In this document: in pieces, positions 1 through 8,591 of the stretch
Layout of the letters: every line of letters begins with the position of its first letter
Numbering within the stretch: the stretch's first letter is position 1
Origin: Elioraea sp.
GTDB taxonomy: Bacteria; Pseudomonadota; Alphaproteobacteria; Acetobacterales; Acetobacteraceae
Assembly (NCBI RefSeq): GCF_022842375.1
Contig: NZ_JALHPR010000007.1
Location: 108,855-172,854, forward strand
Direction: 5' to 3'
Length of the DNA: 64,000 nt
Translations under genes and position numbers: made by a program
Notes under the pieces: model-generated
Database searches by the model: none
Told to the model about the DNA's origin: nothing
Seen by the model: the letters and a program-made list of their open reading frames with translations, nothing else

Positions 1-1
1 C

Positions 2-460
2 GACCTCGGCCTCGCCTCGATGAACGAGCCGATCTCGGTGCTGGTGTCGGAGAGCCTGGCGCGCCTCGGCATCCGCACGACGATCAACAAGATCCCGGGG
101 GCGAACTGGCGCAACGAGCTGCTGAAGAAGGAGATGCCGCTGATCACCAACACCTTCGGCGGCTGGCTGAACTTCCCCGACTATTTCTTCTTCTGGGCCT
201 ATCACGGCCAGAACGCCGTGTTCAACACGATGGGCTACCAGAACGCCGAGATGGACGCGCTGATCGAGAAGTCGCGCTTCACGCAGAACGAGGCCGAGTA
301 CACCGACGCGATCAAGGGTTTCGTTGCGAAGGCGTTCACCGACGTTCCCCGCATCCCGCTGTTCCAGCCGAAGCTGATGGTGGCGATGCGCGACAACATC
401 GATGGCTACCGCTACTGGTTCCACCGCCAGCTCGACTATCGCGTGCTCACGAAGGGCTGA
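2..460 (+). CDS. ABC transporter substrate-binding protein (family 5), C-terminal part
   Basis: The reading frame is open from the first bases of the window and ends in TGA, so only the last ~152 residues of a periplasmic extracellular solute-binding protein are present. The segment has the look of the C-terminal lobe of DppA/OppA-type receptors: NEPISVLVSESLARLGI (the block where the ligand cleft closes), a GGWLNFPDYFFFW stretch and a final FQPKLMVAMRDNIDGY block. It lies 5 bases before a DppB-like permease, so it is the receptor of that importer. The amidohydrolase genes at the end of the operon suggest an amide or ureido compound as ligand; this is inference. Confidence 0.88.
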   Translation, partial: DLGLASMNEPISVLVSESLARLGIRTTINKIPGANWRNELLKKEMPLITNTFGGWLNFPDYFFFWAYHGQNAVFNTMGYQNAEMDALIEKSRFTQNEAEYTDAIKGFVAKAFTDVPRIPLFQPKLMVAMRDNIDGYRYWFHRQLDYRVLTKG

Positions 461-465
461 GGCGG

Positions 466-1479
466 ATGTTCGGGCTCCTGGCGCGGCGGCTTGCTGCCGC
501 GCTGCCGACACTGGCGGGCGTCATCGTCGTCACCTTCCTGATGACGCGCGCGCTGCCCGGCGACCCTGCGGCGTATTTCGCGGGGCCCGCGGCGACGCGC
601 GAGGCGGTGGAGGAGATCCGCCGCCAGCTCGGCCTCGACCAGCCACTCTGGGTGCAGTTCGGCGACTACCTGGCCGATCTCGCGCGCGGCGACCTTGGCC
701 TGTCCATCACCACGGGGCAGCCGGTGCTGGCTGACATCGCGCAGCGGCTGCCGGCCTCGGCCGAACTCACGCTGATCGGGCTGCTGATCGCCGCGGGCTT
801 CGGCGTGCCGATGGGCGTGGCCGCGGCCCTCAGGCCCAACTCGTGGGTCGATCACCTCTGCCGCGTCATCGCCACCGCCGGCGTGTCGCTGCCGACGTTC
901 TTCACCGGGCTGCTGCTCGTCTACGTGTTCTACTACCAGCTCGGCTGGGCGCCAGCGCCGCTCGGGCGGCTCGATGCGTTCTCCTCGCCGCCACCGCAAG
1001 TGACGGGGTTCTACCTGATCGACAGCCTGCTCGCGGGCGACATCGAGACGTTCACGGGTGCGGCCGCGCAGCTTGCGCTGCCTGCGCTCACGCTCGGCAT
1101 CTTCGCGTTGGCGCCGATCGCGCGGATGACGCGCGGGTCGATGCTGTCGGTGCTGTCGTCGGACTTCATCCGGGCGGCGCGCGCCGCGGGGCTCAGCGGC
1201 AACACCATCGTCATCCGCTACGCGCTGCGCAACGCGCTGCTGCCCGTCGTCACCACCCTCGGCATGGTGCTGTCGTTCTTGCTCGGCGCGAACGTGCTGG
1301 TCGAGAAGGTGTTCGCCTGGCCCGGCATCGGCTCCTACGCAATCGAGGCGCTGATCGCGTCCGACTATGCGCCCGTGCAGGGCTTCGTGATGGCGATGGC
1401 GATCCTTTACGTCGCACTGAACCTCGTGATTGATCTCGCCTACCAGGCGATCGACCCGCGCGTGAGGATCGAGGCGTGA
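466..1479 (+). CDS. ABC transporter permease, DppB type
   Basis: Inner-membrane permease of a peptide/opine/nickel-type ABC importer, 337 residues, normal length. A first helix (about 8-28) is followed by a periplasmic loop carrying the family-typical GLDQPLWVQF (56-65) and five more hydrophobic segments. The ATPase-coupling EAA-type loop is seen around 236-250 (RAARAAGLSGNTI), and the end has the DppB signatures VEKVFAWPGIG and AIDPRVR. It starts 5 bases after the receptor gene and its TGA overlaps the GTG start of the next permease, so translation is coupled. The substrate cannot be read from the permease alone. Confidence 0.93.
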   Translation: MFGLLARRLAAALPTLAGVIVVTFLMTRALPGDPAAYFAGPAATREAVEEIRRQLGLDQPLWVQFGDYLADLARGDLGLSITTGQPVLADIAQRLPASAELTLIGLLIAAGFGVPMGVAAALRPNSWVDHLCRVIATAGVSLPTFFTGLLLVYVFYYQLGWAPAPLGRLDAFSSPPPQVTGFYLIDSLLAGDIETFTGAAAQLALPALTLGIFALAPIARMTRGSMLSVLSSDFIRAARAAGLSGNTIVIRYALRNALLPVVTTLGMVLSFLLGANVLVEKVFAWPGIGSYAIEALIASDYAPVQGFVMAMAILYVALNLVIDLAYQAIDPRVRIEA

Positions 1480-2336
1480 GTGCCAGCGCCGCCGCAGGTG
1501 GAACGGTCGGCCACATCCGGCACGTGCTGTCGGAGAACCCCGTCACGGGCCTCTCCTTCGGCCTGTTCGGCCTGCTGGTGCTGACCGCCATCCTCGGCCC
1601 CTCGCTCGTGCCATACGATCCGCTGGCCTCGTCCGACGCCGCACTCGCGGCCCCCTCGGCGAAGCACTGGTTCGGCACCGACAACCTGGGGCGTGACGTG
1701 TTCGCTCGCGTCGTGGTCGCAACGCGGCTCGACCTCGGCATGGCGTTCGCGGCCGTGGCCCTCGTCTTCGTCACCGGCACGCTCGCGGGTGTTGCCGCCG
1801 GCTTCCTCGGCGGGTGGACCGACCGCATCGTCGGCCGCGTGACCGACACGATCATGGCCTTTCCGCTGTTCGTTCTCGCGATGGGGCTGGTCGCTGCCCT
1901 GGGCAACACGATCGCCAACGTGATCTACGCCACCGCCATCATCAACTTCCCGATCTACGCGCGCGTCGCCCGCACGGAAGCCAACATCCGCCGCGAGGCT
2001 GGATACATCGAGGCCGCGAGACTCGCCGGCGCGTCCACCCTCGCGGTGATGCTGTTCGAGGTGCTGCCGAACGTGCTGCCGATCATGATGGTGCAGGTGA
2101 GCCTGACGATGGGCTACGCGATCCTCAACACCGCGGGGTTGTCGTTCATCGGCCTCGGCATCCGCCCGCCCACCGCCGAGTGGGGGATCATGGTCGCGGA
2201 AGGGGCGGGCTATATCGTTTCGGGCGAGTGGTGGATCGCGCTGTTCCCGGGCCTGGCACTCATGCTCGCGGTGTTCACCTTCAACCTGATGGGTGACGGG
2301 TTGCGCGACATCGTCGATCCCCGCAGAAGGACATGA
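1476..2336 (+). CDS. ABC transporter permease, DppC type
   Basis: Second inner-membrane permease of the same importer, 286 residues. The GTG start lies inside the stop of the previous gene (GTGA overlap). A cytoplasmic N-terminus precedes the first helix (about 24-44); then comes the DppC-typical GTDNLGRDVFARV (67-79), the EAA coupling loop near 179-198 (AARLAGASTLAVML), the SFIGLGIRPPTAEWG block and the closing GLRDIVDPR. All are standard for DppC/OppC proteins. It pairs with the upstream DppB-like protein to form the channel, energised by the two ATPases encoded next. Confidence 0.93.
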   Translation: MSASAAAGGTVGHIRHVLSENPVTGLSFGLFGLLVLTAILGPSLVPYDPLASSDAALAAPSAKHWFGTDNLGRDVFARVVVATRLDLGMAFAAVALVFVTGTLAGVAAGFLGGWTDRIVGRVTDTIMAFPLFVLAMGLVAALGNTIANVIYATAIINFPIYARVARTEANIRREAGYIEAARLAGASTLAVMLFEVLPNVLPIMMVQVSLTMGYAILNTAGLSFIGLGIRPPTAEWGIMVAEGAGYIVSGEWWIALFPGLALMLAVFTFNLMGDGLRDIVDPRRRT

Positions 2337-2349
2337 TGGGGCGTCGGAC

Positions 2350-3318
2350 ATGAGCCAGCCGCCGCTCCTCTCGGTCGAGGATCTCTCGGTCGAGTTCCGC
2401 ACACGCTCTGGCACAGTGCGCGCACTCGAGGCGATCAGCTTCGCCATCGCGCGGGGCGAGACAGTGGGCGTGGTGGGCGAGAGCGGGTCCGGCAAGTCGG
2501 TCACGGCGTATACCGTGATGCGGCTGCTCGACGATGCCGCGCGCATCACCTCCGGCCGGATCATGTTCGGCGGGCTCGACATGCTTGGCGCCGATGCGGG
2601 AACGCTCGCCGAACTGCGCGGGCGAGAGCTCTCGATGATCTTCCAGAACCCGCGCGCGAGCCTGAACCCGATCCGCCGCGTTGGCCAGCAGATCGCGGAT
2701 GTTCTGTTGCGCCACGCCAATGTCGGGGCGAAGGAGGCGGGCGAGCGGGCCGTCGCGCTGCTCGCCGAGGTGGGCATCCCCGAGCCGTCGCGCCGCGCGA
2801 AGGCCTATCCGTTCGAGCTCTCGGGCGGCATGTGCCAGCGCATCGGCATCGCCATCGCCCTTGCCTGCCGCCCCGCGCTGCTTATCGCCGACGAACCGAC
2901 GACGGGCCTCGACGTGACGACGCAGGCAACGATCATGGACCTCGTGTCGGAGCTCGGCCGCGCGCGGGGAATGGCGACGATGCTGATCACCCACGATCTC
3001 GGTCTGGCAACGGAACGATGCGATCGCGTGGTGGTGATGCACGCGGGCCACGTGGTGGAGGATGCGCCGACAGCCGCCCTCTTCGCCGCCCCGCGCCACC
3101 CCTACACCGCGCGGCTCTTCGCCGCCACGCCGCGGCCAGGCCTCGCGCTGTCGGAGATCAGCACGATCCCGGGTGGGCTGCCTGACCTGCGGCGTGACGA
3201 TCTTCCGCCCTGCCGCTTCTCGACGCGCTGCGACCGGCGGCGCGATGCGTGCGATGCGCCGCCGCTGCCGCGCGTGACTCACCAGGGGCGGCTCGTCGCA
3301 TGCCACAACCCGCTGTGA
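2350..3318 (+). CDS. ABC transporter ATP-binding protein, DppD type
   Basis: Cytoplasmic ATPase subunit (322 residues). Walker A GESGSGKS, the ABC signature SGGMCQR, Walker B LLIADEPTTGLD and the switch histidine in ITHDLG are all present, and the C-terminus has the oligopeptide/dipeptide-type cysteine-rich tail (CRFSTRCDRRRDAC). I place the start at the ATG giving MSQPPLLSVEDLSVEF; an in-frame ATG 57 bases upstream lies inside the DppC gene and would add residues unlike the family. Its end overlaps the next ATPase gene by 19 bases, so the two are made together as a heterodimer. Confidence 0.92.
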   Translation: MSQPPLLSVEDLSVEFRTRSGTVRALEAISFAIARGETVGVVGESGSGKSVTAYTVMRLLDDAARITSGRIMFGGLDMLGADAGTLAELRGRELSMIFQNPRASLNPIRRVGQQIADVLLRHANVGAKEAGERAVALLAEVGIPEPSRRAKAYPFELSGGMCQRIGIAIALACRPALLIADEPTTGLDVTTQATIMDLVSELGRARGMATMLITHDLGLATERCDRVVVMHAGHVVEDAPTAALFAAPRHPYTARLFAATPRPGLALSEISTIPGGLPDLRRDDLPPCRFSTRCDRRRDACDAPPLPRVTHQGRLVACHNPL

Positions 3319-4310
3319 GCGCGCCCGTCCTCGACGCGCGGGATGTCTGCAAGCGCTACCCCGTCGGTGGCGGTGGGCTCTTCGCGCGCGGGCCGGTGCC
3401 GCTGCTGCATGCGGTCGATCGCATCTCGCTCACGGTCGGCGCCGGCGAGACGGTGGGCCTCGTCGGCGAGAGCGGCTGCGGCAAGACTACCCTCACACGC
3501 ATGCTCGCACGCCTGATCGATACGACCGAGGGGTCGATCCTGTTCGGCGGTGATGATCTCGCCACCGTCCCTGCCGCGCGCTTCGCCGGTCACCCCGCGC
3601 GCGCCGCGATCCAGATGGTGTTCCAGGATGCCGAAGGCTCGATCAACCCGCGCTTCACCGCCTTCGATGCCATCGCCGCCCCGCTGCGCCGACTCAATGG
3701 CCTCTCTGGTGCTCCGTTGCGCGCGCGGGTCGAACGGGCGGCGGAACAATGTGGCCTGCCCCTCACGCTGCTCGGCCGCTATCCGCACCAGCTCTCGGGC
3801 GGGCAGAAGGCGCGCGTCGGCATCGCGCGTGCCGTTGCGACCGAACCGAAGCTGCTGATCCTCGATGAGCCGACCTCGGCGCTCGACGTCTCGGTGCAGG
3901 TCGTGATCCTCGAATTGCTGGCGGAGCTGAAATCGCGCCTCGGCATGTCCTATCTCTTCGTCAGCCATGATCTCAACGTCGTGCGGCTCATCTGTGACCG
4001 CGTGCTCGTGATGTATCTTGGCCGCATCGTCGAGGAAGGACCGGCGGAGGCGGTGTTCCGCGCGCCGGCCCATCCCTACACCCGCGCGCTGGTCGATAGC
4101 GTCGCGGTGCCGGGACAGATCCGCGAGGGGCCACGGCTCCGCCTCTCCGGCGACCCGAAGAGCCCGATCGACCCTGACCAGAACGCCTGCCGCTTCCACG
4201 GCCGCTGCCCGCGTGGGCAGGATGTGTGCGGCAGCGTCGCCCCACCGGAGGTCACCCCCGGTACCGGGCGCCGCGCCTTCTGCCACCTGCCGCTCATGGA
4301 GCATGCATGA
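3300..4310 (+). CDS. ABC transporter ATP-binding protein, DppF type
   Basis: Second ATPase of the importer (336 residues). Motifs seen: Walker [11 protein letters not shown]-loop [12 protein letters not shown], signature [14 protein letters not shown], Walker [16 protein letters not shown]-loop VSHDLNV, and a C-terminal [14 protein letters not shown] tail typical of DppF/OppF. The chosen ATG overlaps the DppD-type gene by 19 bases; an earlier in-frame ATG lies deep within it and is less likely. The TGA overlaps the ATG of the small hpxX-like gene (ATGA), which ties the transporter to the amidohydrolase genes as one transcript. Confidence 0.92.
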   Translation: MPQPAVSAPVLDARDVCKRYPVGGGGLFARGPVPLLHAVDRISLTVGAGETVGLVGESGCGKTTLTRMLARLIDTTEGSILFGGDDLATVPAARFAGHPARAAIQMVFQDAEGSINPRFTAFDAIAAPLRRLNGLSGAPLRARVERAAEQCGLPLTLLGRYPHQLSGGQKARVGIARAVATEPKLLILDEPTSALDVSVQVVILELLAELKSRLGMSYLFVSHDLNVVRLICDRVLVMYLGRIVEEGPAEAVFRAPAHPYTRALVDSVAVPGQIREGPRLRLSGDPKSPIDPDQNACRFHGRCPRGQDVCGSVAPPEVTPGTGRRAFCHLPLMEHA

Positions 4311-4513
4311 CCGAGACGACGCCGAAACCGCTGACGGAGAAGGAAGCCGAGGCGCTGCTCGATGCGGCCTCGCGCGCGCTCGCCCTGCCGGTGCCCGAGA
4401 AATGTCGGGCCGGAACGGTCACGAACATCGTCGCTGCCTCCACCGCCGCGGCCTTCGTCATGGGCTTCCCGCTCGGCGACACGGATGAGCCAGCACCGGT
4501 GTTCCGCGCATGA
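4307..4513 (+). CDS. hpxX: DUF4089 small subunit, HpxX/AtzG-like
   Basis: Small protein of 68 residues that I recognise as the DUF4089 family (HpxX of the Klebsiella purine/oxalurate cluster, AtzG of cyanurate degradation). In AtzE-AtzG it is known to wrap the amidohydrolase as an accessory subunit and help position the active site. The conserved part is an N-terminal helical segment with LLDAASRALALPVPE and a VAASTAAAFVMGFPL block. The start is fixed by ATGA overlaps at both ends: with the DppF-type gene upstream and the amidohydrolase downstream. Confidence 0.82.
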   Translation: MTETTPKPLTEKEAEALLDAASRALALPVPEKCRAGTVTNIVAASTAAAFVMGFPLGDTDEPAPVFRA

Positions 4514-5913
4514 GCATCGAGGCGCTGCTCGATGGTGATGGGGCTGTCATCGCCGCCGCCATCCGCTCCCGCACCGTCACGGCCACGGCGGTTGCGGAAG
4601 CAACACTCGCGCGCATCGCCGCGCGGAACCCCGCGCTGAACGCCTTCACCGATGTGACGGCCGATCGCGCGCTGGCCGCCGCGCGCGGCGTGGATGCGAC
4701 GATCGCCGTGGGCGGCGATCCCGGCCCGCTGGCCGGCGTCCCCTATGCGGTGAAGAACCTGTTCGACGTTACCGGGCTGCCGACGCGCGCGGGCTCGCGC
4801 ATCGGCCGCGACAACCCACCCGCCACGGAGGATGCCACCGCCATCACGCGCCTCGACGCGGCAGGCGCGGTGCTCGTCGGCGCGCTGAACATGGGCGAGT
4901 ACGCCTACGACTTCACCGGCGAGAACGCGCATGACGGGCCCTCGCGCAACCCGCACGACGTCTCGCGGATGGCGGGCGGCTCCTCTGGCGGTTCGGGCAG
5001 TGCGGTGGGTGGGCGCCTGGTGCCGTTCGCGCTCGGCTCCGACACCAACGGCTCGATCCGCGTGCCGGCTGCCTTCTGCGGCACCTTCGGCCTTAAGCCC
5101 ACCTACGGGCGGCTTTCGCGGGCCGGTGCGATGCTGTTCGCCGGCAGCTTCGACCATGTCGGGCCGCTCGCGCGCAGCGTGGCCGACCTTGCCGCCGTGT
5201 ATGACGCGATGCAGGGGCCGGATGCCGCCGATCCGGTCTGCGCGGCCTCGGTTGTCGATCCGCTCTCGCATCGTCTTGGCGGCGATGTCTCGGGGCTTCG
5301 CATCGCCGTTGCCGCGGGCCATTTCCGCGAGAATGCGGCCCCTGGGGTTCTCGAGGCCGCCGATGGCGCCGCGGCCGCACTCGGCGTCACGCGCGAGGTC
5401 GCGATCCCCGAGGCCGCGCGTGCGCGGGCGGCTGCCTTCGTCATCACCACGATCGAGGGCGCGCAGCTTCACCTGCCACGCCTGCGTGCCCGCGCGATGG
5501 ATTTCGACCCGGCAACGCGCGACCGGTTCCTCGCCGGCGCGATGCTGCCCGCCGGCTGGTATCTCGCCGCGCAACGCTTCCGCGCCTGGTACCGCACGCA
5601 GGTGCTGGCGCTGTTCGAGACGGTCGATGTCATCCTCGCCCCGGCGACGCCACTGCCCGCCCCGCCGATCGGCGGGCAGACCATGACGTTGGGCGGTGCC
5701 ACCGTGCCGCTGCGACCGAACATCGGCCTCTACACGCAGCCGCTGTCGTTCATCGGGCTTCCTGTCGTGTGCGTTCCAGGTGCGCGCGGGCCGGATGGGC
5801 TGCCGCTCGGCGTCCAGGTCATCGCCGCACCCTGGGCCGAGGAGAAGGCGCTCATGGTCGCTGCCGTCCTGGAACGTTCCGGACTCGCACACTGCCCGGG
5901 GCTGCCGGCATGA
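4510..5913 (+). CDS. atzE: AtzE/HpxY-family amidohydrolase (amidase signature enzyme)
   Basis: Cytoplasmic amidase-signature hydrolase of 467 residues. The Ser-cisSer-Lys triad can be read: Lys82 in YAVKNLF, cis-Ser158 in [10 protein letters not shown] and nucleophile Ser182 in [11 protein letters not shown]. The Asn in DTNGS, where most amidases have DTGGS, is typical of the AtzE/oxalurate amidohydrolase group. Known members cleave 1-carboxybiuret (AtzE) or are placed in oxalurate breakdown (HpxY). Neighbours hpxX and hpxZ support the oxalurate-type assignment. The exact substrate is not proven by sequence. Confidence 0.88.
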   Translation: MSIEALLDGDGAVIAAAIRSRTVTATAVAEATLARIAARNPALNAFTDVTADRALAAARGVDATIAVGGDPGPLAGVPYAVKNLFDVTGLPTRAGSRIGRDNPPATEDATAITRLDAAGAVLVGALNMGEYAYDFTGENAHDGPSRNPHDVSRMAGGSSGGSGSAVGGRLVPFALGSDTNGSIRVPAAFCGTFGLKPTYGRLSRAGAMLFAGSFDHVGPLARSVADLAAVYDAMQGPDAADPVCAASVVDPLSHRLGGDVSGLRIAVAAGHFRENAAPGVLEAADGAAAALGVTREVAIPEAARARAAAFVITTIEGAQLHLPRLRARAMDFDPATRDRFLAGAMLPAGWYLAAQRFRAWYRTQVLALFETVDVILAPATPLPAPPIGGQTMTLGGATVPLRPNIGLYTQPLSFIGLPVVCVPGARGPDGLPLGVQVIAAPWAEEKALMVAAVLERSGLAHCPGLPA

Positions 5914-6323
5914 CGATCGCGATCAACCTCCCCGCGCCGCTGGCCGAGATGCAGGAGGCCTTCGCCGCCTACGAAAAGGCACTCACCGGTAATGACGTCG
6001 CGATGCTCGACCTGCTGTTCTGGAACAACCCGCACACGCTCCGCTACGGCGTGACGGAGAACCTCTACGGCTACGAGGCCATCGCCGCCTTCCGCGCCGG
6101 CCGCCCTGCCGCGGGGCTTGCGCGCAGCATCTCCAACACCGTCATCACCACCTTCGGCGCCGGCATGGCCACCGCCAACACCGAGTTCACGCGCGAAGGC
6201 TCGACCCGCACCGGCCGGCAGAGCCAGACCTGGGTGAAGTTCCCCCCGGCCGAGGTCGGCGCGGCCTTCGGCGGCTGGCGCATCGTCGCCGCCCACGTCT
6301 CGCTGCTGACCACCCCCGCATAA
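5910..6323 (+). CDS. hpxZ: HpxZ-like protein (DUF3225, NTF2-like fold)
   Basis: Protein of 137 residues matching the HpxZ/DUF3225 family, a small NTF2/SnoaL-like alpha+beta barrel found next to AtzE-type amidohydrolases in allantoin/oxalurate clusters. The recognisable core is [25 protein letters not shown] and [10 protein letters not shown]. The start ATG overlaps the amidohydrolase TGA. Its biochemical role is not established in the family; a hydrolytic or product-handling role is inferred only from constant linkage. This is the last gene of the ABC-hpxXYZ operon. Confidence 0.83.
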   Translation: MTIAINLPAPLAEMQEAFAAYEKALTGNDVAMLDLLFWNNPHTLRYGVTENLYGYEAIAAFRAGRPAAGLARSISNTVITTFGAGMATANTEFTREGSTRTGRQSQTWVKFPPAEVGAAFGGWRIVAAHVSLLTTPA

Positions 6324-6362
6324 GCCCTTTCGCCCGGCACGCGCCGGCGTAAGCTCACGGCC

Positions 6363-7289
6363 ATGGCGGGTGCACATGCGGCGCGGTGGGACGGGGCAAT
6401 GGCGCCCGCGCTGATCGTTCTCTCGGGGCTTCTCTACACCGTCGCCTACGTCACGGCGAAGCTGCTCGCCGGCAGGATCGATGCCCTGCAGCTCACCTTC
6501 CTCCGCTGTGCGCTGCTGCTCGCCGCCTTCGCGCTCAGCACACCCTTCGCGGCGAATCCGGGCGCGGCTTGGCGGCGGCTGCTGTTCCCGCCGCGCGCGC
6601 GCGACATGCGGCTTGCGGGCCTGGGCGTGATCGGCTCCTCCATCCTGGTGATCCTCGCCTATGCGCGGATGCCGGTCGTCGAGGTCTCCGCGGTCGCGTT
6701 CATGGGGCCGATCATCCTCACCGCGTTGGCCGGCCCCCTGCTCGGCGAACGCGTCGGCACGTTCCGCTGGGTCGCGGTTGGGCTCGGCTTCGGCGGCATG
6801 CTCGTCGTGCTCCGCCCCGGCATGGCGGGGTTCCAGCCAGCCGCCCTCCTCGCGCTGGCCGGCCAGTGCGCCTATGCGGGCTACCAGATCGTCGCGCGCA
6901 GGCTTCGCGGCGAGGCGGACGCAACCGACCTGACGCTGCAATCGGCGATTGTCGGCACCGCCATCACGCTGCCCGCCATGCCCTTCCTGTGGGTCACGCC
7001 AACCGCCATCGAATGGCTGATGGTGATCGCCTTCGCCGCCATCACGGCAGCGGGGCAGGTGACGCTCGCCATGGCCGTGCAGCGGGCCGAGATGGCAGGA
7101 CTGCAACCTTGGCAATACACCAAGCTCGTCTGGGCGCTGGGATTCGACGTGCTGCTGTTCGGCTTGTTTCCCGACCCACTCGCCGCAATCGGCATCGCGC
7201 TGATCCTCGCCGGTACCGCGCTGGCAGCGGCGGGACCATCCCCCAGATCGCCCGGGGGATGTTCCGCGGGGGGTTCCGGGGGGCGTTGA
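6363..7289 (+). CDS. DMT-superfamily (EamA) transporter
   Basis: Inner-membrane protein of 308 residues with about ten hydrophobic segments arranged as two EamA repeats (roughly 13-145 and 160-295), as in drug/metabolite exporters. The end of repeat one has the usual MGPIILTALAGPLLGERVG block. The substrate is unknown. The last ~18 residues are low-complexity Ser/Gly/Pro and are encoded by a GC-rich inverted repeat (arms at 7238-7244 and 7254-7260), so the natural C-terminus may have been altered. The start is uncertain: an internal ATG at 6399 (MAPALIV) with GGGG just upstream is an alternative. Confidence 0.85.
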   Translation: MAGAHAARWDGAMAPALIVLSGLLYTVAYVTAKLLAGRIDALQLTFLRCALLLAAFALSTPFAANPGAAWRRLLFPPRARDMRLAGLGVIGSSILVILAYARMPVVEVSAVAFMGPIILTALAGPLLGERVGTFRWVAVGLGFGGMLVVLRPGMAGFQPAALLALAGQCAYAGYQIVARRLRGEADATDLTLQSAIVGTAITLPAMPFLWVTPTAIEWLMVIAFAAITAAGQVTLAMAVQRAEMAGLQPWQYTKLVWALGFDVLLFGLFPDPLAAIGIALILAGTALAAAGPSPRSPGGCSAGGSGGR

Positions 7290-7310
7290 CGATGCTCCCG
7301 GGCGCCGCAC

Positions 7311-8549
7311 ATGGTGCACCGTATGGATGGAACCCAGTCCGCGCGCGCCGAACACGCCGCGTCGTTTCCGACAGCATCGACAGCGCCGGCGGCAACGCCG
7401 TTCCTGCTGCTCGCGGCCGTCGCCGGCATCGGCCAGGTCGCGGCCAACCTGCCGCTGCCCAGCCTGCCGGCCATCGCCGATGCCTTTGGCGTCGGCAATG
7501 GCGGGGGAGAACTCGTGCTCGCGGTGTTCCTCGCCGCCTTCGCGCCGTTCCAGCTGGTCTGGGGCCCGCTGTCGGACAGGCACGGGCGGCGGCCGGTCGT
7601 GCTCGGCACGCTGGCACTCTTCGCGGCCGGAAGCCTCGTCTGCGCCGCGGCGCCCAACTTCGCGGTCCTGCTCGCAGGCCGCGTTATCCAGGCTGCCGGC
7701 GGAGCGGCCGGCCTCGTGATCGCGCGCGCGATGATCCGTGACGCCAACGAAGGCGCGGGCGTCGGCCGCGGCATGGCCTCGCTCTCGATGGCGATTGCCG
7801 CCGTGCCGGCCTTCTCGCCACTCGCCGGCGCCGGGCTCGACCTGCTGGCAGGCTGGAGGGCGGGCTTCCTCGCCTCTGCCGCCGCCGCGCTCCTCGTGCT
7901 GGCGTGGGCTGCACGCGCGCTCGGCGAGAGCAACACCACACGGCTTGCGGTTCTCGATGCCGCCGCCATCGCGCGCGGCTATCGCGGCGTCTGGGCATCG
8001 GCCCGCTTCCGCGCCAACGTGCTGGTCGCGGCCGGTGCCATGGGCGGGCTGTTTGCCTTCGGCGCCGGCAGCCCGAACCTCTACATCAACGAGTTTGGCC
8101 TGACGCCGACCGCCTACGCCCTCTACCCGCTGATCGCGGTCGTCGGCGTCGTCATCGGCGGCGGCATCGCGCGGCGGCTGATGAAGCGCGGGCAGAGCAG
8201 CGCGGGCCTGCTCACCGGCACGCTGCTGATGCTCGCCGGCGGCCTCGGCATGGTGGCGCTCGAACCCCTCGGGCTGTTCGACAAGCACGGCGTGAACGTG
8301 ACGATGAGCCTGTTCGTTCTGGGGCTGGGCCTCGCCCTGCCCGCCGCCTTCGCCCTCGCACTCGCCGAGTTCAAGGGCAACGCGGGGACAGCCGCGAGCC
8401 TGGCAGGGGCGATCCAGATCGCAGGCGGCGCCGTGGCAGCGGGGCTCGCAGGCGTGATCGGCATGCCAGCGGCGATGGCAGCGTGCGGGCTGCTCGCCGT
8501 GACCTCACTCGTCATCACACCGAAGAAGACAGGGGGCTCCGCCCCCTGA
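7311..8549 (+). CDS. MFS transporter, Bcr/CflA drug-efflux type
   Basis: Inner-membrane transporter of 412 residues with about twelve helices. The loop between helices 2 and 3 has the MFS motif GPLSDRHGRRPVVLG, and the helix-1 region (PLPSLPAIADAFGV) plus RVIQAAGGAAG match the Bcr/CflA branch of 12-helix drug/H+ antiporters. It follows the DMT transporter by ~20 bases in the same direction. The tail GGSAP is encoded by a GC palindrome that forms part of the shared terminator with asd. A second ATG at 7323 is an equally possible start. Confidence 0.88.
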   Translation: MVHRMDGTQSARAEHAASFPTASTAPAATPFLLLAAVAGIGQVAANLPLPSLPAIADAFGVGNGGGELVLAVFLAAFAPFQLVWGPLSDRHGRRPVVLGTLALFAAGSLVCAAAPNFAVLLAGRVIQAAGGAAGLVIARAMIRDANEGAGVGRGMASLSMAIAAVPAFSPLAGAGLDLLAGWRAGFLASAAAALLVLAWAARALGESNTTRLAVLDAAAIARGYRGVWASARFRANVLVAAGAMGGLFAFGAGSPNLYINEFGLTPTAYALYPLIAVVGVVIGGGIARRLMKRGQSSAGLLTGTLLMLAGGLGMVALEPLGLFDKHGVNVTMSLFVLGLGLALPAAFALALAEFKGNAGTAASLAGAIQIAGGAVAAGLAGVIGMPAAMAACGLLAVTSLVITPKKTGGSAP

Positions 8550-8579
8550 GCCCCCGCCAGGGGGGCAGCGCCCCCCTGG
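8530..8579. terminator. Double GC hairpin between convergent genes
   Basis: Two perfect stem-loops lie side by side: CAGGGGGC-TCC-GCCCCCTG (8530-8548, inside the last codons of the MFS gene) and CCAGGGGGGC-AGC-GCCCCCCTGG (8557-8579). They separate the plus-strand MFS gene from the minus-strand asd gene and probably stop transcription from both sides. No T-run follows, so intrinsic termination is inferred from position and stem strength only. The related stems also look like a small repeated palindromic element. Confidence 0.6.
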
Positions 8580-8591
8580 ACCCGGCAGAAC

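Noticed and set aside
7238..7260. Inverted repeat at the end of the DMT gene as a transcription terminator
   Set aside because: It lies within the coding sequence, its loop is GC-rich and no T-run follows; the MFS gene downstream probably belongs to the same transcript.
5730..8288. Long minus-strand open frame spanning hpxZ, DMT and MFS genes
   Set aside because: It crosses three well-supported plus-strand genes and has low-complexity residues only.
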